Positions 56,599 through 64,000 of a stretch of 64,000 nucleotides of DNA are shown piece by piece. This DNA comes from Prionace glauca (lineage: Eukaryota; Chordata; Chondrichthyes; Carcharhiniformes; Carcharhinidae). The notes under the pieces are model-generated. The model had not been told where the DNA came from. It searched no databases and saw only the letters and a program-made list of their open reading frames with translations. The stretch's first letter is position 1. Each line of letters starts with the position of its first letter. Location of the stretch: positions 107,906,515 to 107,970,514 of the forward strand of contig CM075729.1 in NCBI GenBank assembly GCA_037974335.1, given 5' to 3'. The position numbers and the translations under genes are program-made.

Positions 56599-56854
56599 TG
56601 ATTTGATTTATTATTGTCACATGTATTAGTAAATACTGTCCTGCATGCTATACAGGCAAAGCATACCATACACAGAGAAGGAAATGAGAGCGTGCAGAAT
56701 GTAGTGTTACATTCATAACCAGGGTGTAGAGAAAGGTCAACTTAATGCAAGACAGGTCCATTCAGAAGTCTGATGACAGCAAAGAAGAAGCTGTTTTTGA
56801 GTCGGTTGGATCTCAGCTATTCATTTTCCTGATGGAAGAAGGGAGAAGAGAGTA

Positions 56855-57701
56855 CGTTCCCAACGCCGCCCTCATTCTGATGGCCACCTTTGTGTGCGGC
56901 TGCATCAAGCTGTGCGTAGATCCTCGGTACAGCAACAGCAAGTGCCACTATTTATTGAGGTTCTACCTGTCCCCAGTGTTGCGAAGGCTGGGTCTGGCCA
57001 CACTGCCGTGGAACGCTCCGAGTAGTTGGACCGTACCGCAGCACCTGTCCTTCGTAGAGATATTTCTCCGCAAACACACCTTTGACCACAAGGCGATTAA
57101 GCAGTGGTCAGCGCGTAACGTCCTTAGGGCCCTGAGAGAAAAGGAGACGGCGGATCCTGTCGGAAGGTTCCCTGAGCAGACTGTCAGTGTCATCTGGCAG
57201 AACGCCTCATCACCAGAACTGACAAACAAGCACCAAGATCTGGCTTGGCTGGTGGTGAGAAGGGCACTCCCCGTCAGATCCTTTATGCACACTCGAGGTC
57301 TCAGCAACACCGCACGCTGCCCTCGAAGCGGCTGCGGGGCTGATGAGACGGTTGCACACCTCCTTCTGGAATGTGCCTTTGCAAAGAAGGTCTGGAGCGA
57401 AATGCAGTGGTATTTGTCGAGGTTCGTCCCCAGCAGCTCGGTGACACAGGACTCTGTGCTCTACGGGCTGTTTCCGGGGACGCACACCGAGACAAATATC
57501 AACTGCTGCTGGAAGGTCATCAACTCGGTGAAGGACGCACTTTGGTCCGCCCGAAACTTGCTGATCTTCCAGCAGAAAGAACTGTCCTCGACCGAGTGTT
57601 GCAGACTGGCACATTCCAAGGTCCAGGACTACGTGCTGAGGGATGGGCTGAAGCTTGGGGCAGCCGCCGCAAAGGTACAATGGGGAAAGGCCACACTGTA
57701 A
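56855..57701 (+). CDS. Tx1 ORF2 C-terminal fragment with natural stop
   Basis: An open frame continues into the element from flanking DNA; the Tx1 part begins VPNAALILMATFVCGCIKLC. It carries the zf-RVT-like cluster (RCPRSGC, HLLLEC, AFAKKVW) and runs past the premature stops of the other two copies to a natural end, QQKELSSTECCRLAHSKVQD then DGLKLGAAAAKVQWGKATL and TAA. It therefore shows the true C-terminus of this family. The RT catalytic core is absent. Confidence 0.8.
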
Positions 57702-58036
57702 GGCCTTTAACAGAGGCAGACCGAGGGCCCGGGAACTGCAGAATACCCTCGACCTGCGTAACTGTGTGCCAACCTGTCCACTAACGGCACACAGTAATCT
57801 ATTGAGACATGTATATATTTTTTAAGAACTGAAATGCAAACCTTGTAAAAGTATTTGTAATATTGAGACATAGATATAGTTTTGTAAGTATTGAAAGTAG
57901 ACACTGTAATTTGGATAGATCTGTAAAAAATGTTTTGATTTGCTATTCGATTTGCTATTGTATATTTGAAATGGATTAGTTGAGTTTTTTTTTATGAATA
58001 AAGTATATTTTTGAAATAAAAAAAAAAAAAAAAAAA
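56855..58036 (+). mobile_element. Second Tx1-clade LINE fragment, right arm only
   Basis: A 5'-truncated Tx1 3' end with a long A tail (ending 58,036). It follows AGAGAGTA at 56,847-56,854 and is followed directly by the ATGTCTGGGG target duplication of the neighbouring Tx1. The A tail is preceded by GAATAAAGTATATTTTTGAAA (AATAAA signal). It differs from the neighbouring Tx1 at scattered sites (for example AGCAACAGC for ACCAACAGC), so it is a separate insertion, not a simple local duplication. Confidence 0.85.
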
Positions 58037-58046
58037 TGTCTGGGGG

Positions 58047-61000
58047 ACAGCCTAGACAGACCGGTATCTCTGGACGAGCTGACCAAGGCCGTCGAGTCCT
58101 TACAGAAGGGTAAAACTCCCGGAAGCGACGGCTTACCGGCTGAGTTTTACTCGGCGTTGTGGGACTTGATGGGCCCGGACCTCCTGGAAGTATACGGTAG
58201 TATGCTTCTGGAGGGCAGGATGTCAGAATCCATGAGGAAAGGCATCATCACCCTCATCTACAAGCGGAAGGGGAAGAGGGAAGAAATTCGGAATTGGCGA
58301 CCCATTTCACTATTAAACGTGGATTACAAAATTCTGGCCAAGGTCATTGCAAACCGGGTCAGGTCTGCTCTGGGGTCAGTCATCGATCCTGATCAAACCT
58401 GTGCTGTACCTGGCAGGAAGATCTCTGGCAGCCTGGCGCTACTCAGGGATACGATCGCCTACGTGCAGGACAGGCAGGTGGACACGTGCCTCATCAGCCT
58501 CGACCAGGAGAAGGCGTTTGACAGAATATCGCACAGCTACATGATGGATGTGCTCTCCAAAATGGGCTTTGGGGAGGGAATACGCAATTGGATCCGGCTG
58601 CTCTACACAGACATCAGTAGCACAGTCTCAGTCAATGGGTGGGAAACAGATAGCTTCCAAATCAGGTCTGGAGTCAGACAGGGCTGCCTTCTCTCCTCCG
58701 TCCTTTTTGTGTGTTGCATTGAACCCTTTGCCCAGGCCCTCAGAAGCGACCCAGGCATCAAAGGGGTGACAATCCCAGGCAGCGGAGGCACGCAGGTCAA
58801 AGCCTCCCTGTATATGGATGACGTGGCTGTCTTCTGCTCGGACCCATCGTCTGTCCGCAGGCTCCTCCAGGTCTGCGAGCAGTTCGAGTTGGCCTCGGGA
58901 GCCAAAGTCAACCAGGGAAAGAGCGAGGCCATGTTCTTTGGGAACTGGGCCGACAAATCCCTTGTCCCCTTCACCGTCAGGACAGAGTACCTGAAGGTGC
59001 TGGGGATATAAGAACATAAGAACATAAGAAATAGGAGCAGGAGTAGGCCATCTGGCCCTTCGAGCCTGCCCCGCCATTCAATAAGATCATGGCTGATCTG
59101 TCGTGACTCAGCTCCACCTTCCCGCCTTCTCCCCATAACCCTTAATCCCTTCTCTTATCAAAAACCCATCAACCCGTTTCTTAAAAATATTTAGCGAGGC
59201 AGCCTCCACCACTTCAACGGGCAGAGAATTCCAGAGATTCACCACCCTTTGAGTGAAGAAGTTCCTCCTCAACTCTGTTCTAAACCGCCCCCCCTTTATC
59301 TTGAGGCTGTGCCCCCTAGTCCTACTGTCTTTTTTGAGCGGGAACAGTCTCTCCACCTCTATCCTATCCATCCCATTCATCATCTTATACGTCTCAATGA
59401 GATCTCCCCTCATTCTTCTAAACTCTAACGAGTACAAGCCTAGTTTATTCAGCCTCTCCTCATAGCTCAATCCCCTCAACTCCGGTATCAGCCGAGTAAA
59501 CCTCCTCTGCACTCCCTCCAGGGCCAAAACATCCTTGCGCAGGTGCGGCGCCCAAAACTGCACACAGTACTCCAGCTGCGGCCTCACCAATGCCCTATAC
59601 AGCTGCAGCAAGACCTCCCTACTTTTATATTCAATCCCCTTCGCTATGAAGGCCAGCATCCCATTCGCCTTCCTGACCACCTGCTGCACCTGCAAGCTGG
59701 GTTTTTGCGACTCATGCACAAGGACCCCGAGGTCCCTCTGCACCGTCCCCTGCTGCAGTTTTTCGCCCCGTAAGTAATAGTCCTTCCTACCATTCCTCCT
59801 ACCAAAGTGGACCACCTCACACTTGCCAACATTAAATTCCATTTGCCATTTCCTGGCCCATTCGCCCAGCCTATCTAGATCCTTCTGCAGACTCTCCACA
59901 CCCTCCGCACAATTTGCCTTTCCCCCAATCTTGGTGTCATCAGCAAATTTCGACACCCTGCACTCGGTTCCCTCCTCCAGATCATCTATATAAATGGTAA
60001 ATAGCTGAGGCCCCAGCACCGACCCCTGGGGCACCCCACTAGTCACCAACCGCCAATCCGAATAGCATCCATTGACCCCCACTCTCTGCCTCCTATTTGA
60101 CAACCAATCCTCTATCCACGCTAACACCCTACCCCCAACTCCATGTCCCCTGACCTTCTGCAATAACCTCTTGTGAGGTACCTTGTCAAACGCCTTCTGA
60201 AAATCCAGAAAGACCACATCCACCGGCTCTCCTCCATCCACTGCCCTAGACACATCCTCATAGAACTCCAGTAAATTTGTCAGACACGACTTCCCTTTAA
60301 TGAAACCGTGTTGCGTCCGCCCTATCAAGCAATTCCCCTCAAGATGCCTCGCTATTTCCTCCTTAATGACTGTTTCTAACATTTTACCTACCACAGACGT
60401 TAAACTAACCGGCCTATAATTCCCCGCCTTTTGCCTGCCACCCTTCTTAAACAACGGCGTAACGTTAGCCGTTTTCCAATCTTCCGGCACTTCCCCGGAA
60501 TCCAGCGACGTCTGGAAAATAACCACCAAGGCATCCACTATCACCTCCGCCATTTCTTTCAGAACCCTCGGATGCATTCCATCCGGTCCTGGGGACTTGT
60601 CCACAATCAGCCCCTCCAGTCTGTCGAGCACCACCTCTCTAGTAACAGTAATGTCATTAAGACCCTCCATTCCTACCACCTTTCCATCGCTAACACCCGG
60701 CAAATTATTCACGTCCTCCTCCGTGAAGACAGAAACAAAGAAGTTATTCAAGACCTTAGCCATATCCCTATCCCCTACCACTAGCTCCCCTTTCTCATCC
60801 TCTAAAGGACCAACGTTTATCCTAGCCAGCCTCTTCCTTTTTATATATTTATAAAAACTCTTGCTATCCTTTTTTATATTAAGTGCTAGCCCAGCCTCAT
60901 AGCTTCTCCTACCCTCCTTTATCAATTTCTTTGTCAATCTTTGTTGACATTTAAACCTTTCCCAATCCTCTTCTCGCCCACTGCTCTTAGCTACTCTAAA

Positions 61001-62525
61001 CTCCTCCGCTTTTAATTTAACACTTTCCTTCACCTCCTTCGTTATCCACGGCTTATTACCTCTCCTCCTACTATGGTTCGGAGCGGCTGGGGCATGCATC
61101 AAAAACTGGGAGGAGTGCATCGCGAAAGCCAGGCAGAAACTCGGCTGGTGGGAGCTACGCTCGCTCTCCATAACAGGGAAAAACCTGGTGATCCGGTGCG
61201 AGGTGCTGTCTGTGTTGTTGTACGTGGCGCAGGTGTGGCCTATCCTCAAACCCTGCGCTGCAGCAGTGACGCAGGCCATCTTCAAGTTCATCTGGAGATC
61301 AAAGATGGATCGCGTCCGGAGGGAGGCGATGTACAAACCTCCAGAGAACGGAGGGAAAGACGTTCCCAACGCCGCCCTCATCCTGATGGCCACCTTTGTG
61401 TGCGGCTGCATCAAGCTGTGCGTAGATCCTCGGTACACCAACAGCAAGTGCCACTATTTTTTGAGGTTCTACCTGTCCCCAGTGTTGCGAAGGCTGGGTC
61501 TGGCCACACTGCCGCGGAATGCTCCGAGTAGTTGGACCGTACCGCAGCACCTGTCCTTCATAGAAATCTTTTTCCGCAAACACACATTTGACCACACGGC
61601 GATTAAGCAGTGGTCAGCGCGTAACGTCCTTAGGGCCCTGAGAGAAAAGGAGACGGCGGATCCTGTCGGACGGTTCCCTGAGCAGACTGTCAGTGTCATC
61701 TGGCAGAACGCCTCATCACTAGAACTGACAAACAAGCACCAAGATCTAGCTTGGCTGGTGGTGAGAAGGGCACTCCCCGTCAGATCCTTTATGCACACTC
61801 GAGGTCTCAGCAACACCGCACGCTGCCCTCGAAGCGGCTGCGGGGCTGACGAGACGGTCGCACACCTCCTTCTGGAATGTGCCTTTGCAAAGAAGGTCTG
61901 GAGCGAGATGCAGTGGTATTTGTCGAGGTTCATCCCGAGCAGCTCGGTGACGCAGGACTCTGTGCTCTACGGGCTGTTTCCGGGAACGCACACCAAGACA
62001 AATATCAACTGCTGCTGGAAGGTCATCAACTCGGTGAAGGACGCACTTTGGTCCGCCCGAAACTTGCTGATCTTCTAGCTGAAAGAACTGTCCTCGACCG
62101 AGTGTTGCAGACTGGCACATTCCAAGGTCCAGGACTACGTGCTAAGGGACGGGCTGAAGCTTGGGGCAGCCGCCGCAAAGGCACAATGGGGAAAGGCCAC
62201 ACTGTAAGGCCTTTAACAGAGGCAGACCGAGGGCCCGGGAACTGTAGAATACCCTCGACCTGCGTGACTGTGTGCCAACCTGACCACTAACGGCACACAG
62301 AAATCTATTGAGGCATGTATATATTTTTAAGAACTGAAATGTAATTCTTGTAATTAGTAATTGTAATATTGAGACATGGATATAGTTTTTTAAGTATTGA
62401 AATGTAGACACTGTAATTTGGACAGATCTGTAAAAATGTTTTGATTTGCTATTCGAAGCCCTGTACATTTGAAATGGATTAGTTGATTTTTTTTAATGAA
62501 CAAAGTATATTTTTGGAAAAAAAAA
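58047..62525 (+). mobile_element. Tx1-clade LINE, right arm, split by CR1
   Basis: Mirror of 46,848-49,262, with ATGTCTGGGG at 58,037-58,046 and 62,526-62,535 as target duplication. Split at 59,009/61,073 by a CR1. The first part (ORF 58,157-59,011) carries the RT with YMDDVAVFC; the second (61,188-62,078) carries the zf-RVT-like C-terminus and stops at a TAG (LLIF then stop) where the other right-arm copy reads CAG. Left- and right-arm copies differ by a few residues (for example GKREE/GEREE, FAQAL/FSQAL). Confidence 0.88.
59010..61072 (-). mobile_element. CR1 LINE inserted in the right-arm Tx1
   Basis: Minus strand; the tail (TTCTTATG)n is at 59,010. The frame from 61,072 (SRRRGNKPWITKEVKE) to 59,108 is open without a stop, about 654 codons, covering the EN-RT linker, the whole RT (KSPGPDG, FLDFQKAFDK, GVPQGSVLGP, FADDTK) and the C-terminus. 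It is 5'-truncated in the linker, so there is no endonuclease. Target duplication is very short (TAT at most). The left arm has the empty site GGGGATATGGTTCGG. Confidence 0.92.
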
Positions 62526-62535
62526 ATGTCTGGGG

Positions 62536-63230
62536 TGTGTGTGTGGGATCCTTGATTATGCTGCCTGCTTTTCTGAAACAGCAGGAAGTGTCAATGGATG
62601 TGAGGTTGATTTGAGTGATGGACTGGGCTTCATTCACACCCTTTGCAGTTTCTCGTCTTGTGGTCTTGCAGAGCAGAAGACATACTAAGCTGTGATACAA
62701 CCAGAAGGAATGCTTTCAACGGTGCATCTATAGAAGGCGGTGAGAGATGTAGTGGACATGCCAAATTTCCTTTGTGGGAAAGTAGAGGCATTAGTGAACT
62801 TTCCTAACTATAGCATCCACGTGGAGGGGCCAGGATAGGTTGTTGGCGATCTAGACACCAAAAAACTTGAAGCTCTAGTTTCTACTTCATTCCCATTGAT
62901 GTAGACAGGGGCATGTTCTCCAATCTGCCTCCTGAAGTTGATGATTTTCTCCTTCATTTTGTTGACATTGAAGGAGAGATTATTCTTGCTGCACCAGTTG
63001 ACCAGATTCTCTATCTCATTCCTGTACTGTCTTGTCATTGTTTGAGATCTGACCCACTACAGTGGTGTCATCAGTAAACTTGAGAATTGAGTTGGGGGGA
63101 ATTTGGCCACACAGTCAGAGGAGTATAAAGAGTACAGTAAGGGGTTGAGGACACAGTCTTGCGGAACACCATGTTGAGTTTGATGACAGGTGTTAAAAGT
63201 AAATTAATGCTGATGCTGGAATCTGAAATC
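62536..63230 (-). mobile_element. L2/Rex1-like LINE, right arm
   Basis: Mirror of 46,130-46,837; the frame 63,038-62,808 repeats NEIENLVNWCSKNNLSFNVN. Its 3' part is at 56,601-56,854, on the other side of the Tx1 elements. Confidence 0.65.
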
Positions 63231-63644
63231 AAAAGATAAAAAAGAAAAAAAAATGATGATCAGTGTTATTGCTTATCTTTACTGACTGCGATATGTGGCT
63301 TTGGAAGTCTTGGGTCCAGTCACAGAGGGAAGAGCTGAGTCCACGGCCACAAAGTTTGGAGTTGAGTCTCGTAGTAATAATGGTATTAAAGGCTGAGATC
63401 TATTCTGTAAATAGGAGTCTGACGTGGTGTTTTTAAGAGCCAAATGTCATCTTAGAAGCAGCCAGGGGAATCATTTGTTTCTTGAAAAGGAATGAATTTC
63501 TTGAAAAAGGTAAATAGCATTTCCTTCTCTAAGTGTCTCCAGCTCATGATAGCGAAATGATACATCATCATCCTGTGCCTGCTGAATGCTAGCACACAAG
63601 CAGAGGAGATCTGAGAGGTCATTGAGAATGAAAAATGACCATAA

Positions 63645-64000
63645 GACCATAATGTGAAGATGCTGGCGTTGGACTGGGATAAACACAGTAAAAAGTCTCA
63701 CAACACCAGGTTAAAGTCCTGAGACTGACAGGATACCGCGAGGCCTGGAAAGAGTGATTGTGGAGAGGATGTTTCCATTAGTAGGAAAAACTAGAACCAG
63801 ATGGCAGAACCTTAGACTAAAGGGATGATCCTTTAAAATAGAGATGAGGAGGAAATCCTTCAGCTAAAGTTATTTGGTAGTAAATGCCACAAGCTTTTGG
63901 GGTTTGCCCCTTCATCAGGTGAGTGGGAGTTCCCACTCACTCACCTCCCACTCACATGACGAAGGGGCAAACCCTGAAAACTAGTGGTGTCTATTACCAA
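63645..64000. repeat. Foldback element at the right window edge, with LINE piece inside
   Basis: Mirror of the 45,472-45,732 element, cut by the window edge. Between AAAGTCC (63,712-63,718) and TTATTTGGTAG (63,869 on) lies a 150-bp piece, 63,719-63,868, which matches 45,094-45,240 of the LINE outside the left arm in direct, not inverted, orientation, with about three differences. Confidence 0.8.

Larger units (their letters stand above)
55248..64000 (-). repeat. Right arm of the large inverted repeat
   Basis: Mirror of 45,517-50,877 (mapping given there) but 3.4 kb longer, because it also holds a Tx1 fragment (56,855-58,036), a CR1 (59,010-61,072) and a 150-bp LINE piece (63,719-63,868). It runs off the right edge of the window, so the true outer border is unknown. 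Confidence 0.95.

Noticed and set aside
59108-61447. A 779-codon open frame that looks like one long gene on the minus strand
   Set aside because: Its first about 125 codons are the antisense of the Tx1 element; the rest is the CR1 RT. It is an accident of one LINE landing in another.
1-64000. CRISPR arrays, operons, ribosome binding sites or origins
   Set aside because: Nothing of the kind is seen; exon structure, snRNA promoters and LINE/SINE content show vertebrate nuclear DNA.

Overview
The window looks like a stretch of cartilaginous-fish (shark or ray) genome. The grounds are a multi-exon classical MHC class I gene of non-mammalian type (Arg at the position of human Tyr84), very dense CR1-type LINEs, and tRNA-headed SINEs of the kind that crowd elasmobranch introns. 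No prokaryotic gene organisation is present. Family names rest on motif recognition by eye; no database search or alignment program was run.

Region 1-10.3 kb is mostly nested retroelements: a young CR1 (2.07-3.24 kb), an older CR1-type LINE that still shows an ORF1 esterase-like domain (3.24-6.6 kb) and is split by a 613-bp solo LTR, a tRNA-type SINE, and a CR1 copy at 8.83-10.14 kb sitting inside an older LINE fragment.

Region 10.3-33.9 kb holds the only protein-coding host gene I can support, an MHC class I heavy chain on the minus strand. Its exons run from right to left: signal peptide 33,580-33,532, alpha1 29,630-29,370, alpha2 28,329-28,057, alpha3 24,246-23,974, connecting peptide plus transmembrane 11,245-11,123. 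Every junction is phase 1 with GT/AG ends. All nine residues that hold peptide termini in classical class I molecules are present. The cytoplasmic exons between about 10.3 and 11.1 kb are unresolved. The introns, above all the 12.7-kb intron between alpha3 and transmembrane exons, are filled with nested LINEs and SINEs. A candidate X2/Y-box promoter module lies about 300 bp upstream of the start codon.

Region 34-45.5 kb is repeat-dominated: a second copy of the 8.83-kb CR1 inserted near an RTE/BovB-type LINE remnant, a tandem pair of SINE-like units whose 5' heads derive from U2 snRNA, and two further LINEs.

Region 45.5-64 kb is a large interrupted palindrome: left arm 45,517-50,877, spacer 50,878-55,247, right arm from 55,248 to beyond the window edge. 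Each arm carries one full-length U1 snRNA gene (164 nt) with octamer, PSE and 3' box; the two genes are identical and converge on the spacer. Each arm also carries an L2/Rex1-like LINE into which a Tx1-clade LINE inserted with a 10-bp target duplication. The right arm alone carries a second Tx1 fragment placed at the same insertion point, a 2.06-kb CR1, and a 150-bp LINE piece that matches sequence just outside the left arm. The spacer holds a 2.77-kb CR1 flanked by an 8-bp target duplication. The most unusual material in the window is the U1 palindrome, the U2-headed SINEs and the re-used Tx1 insertion point.
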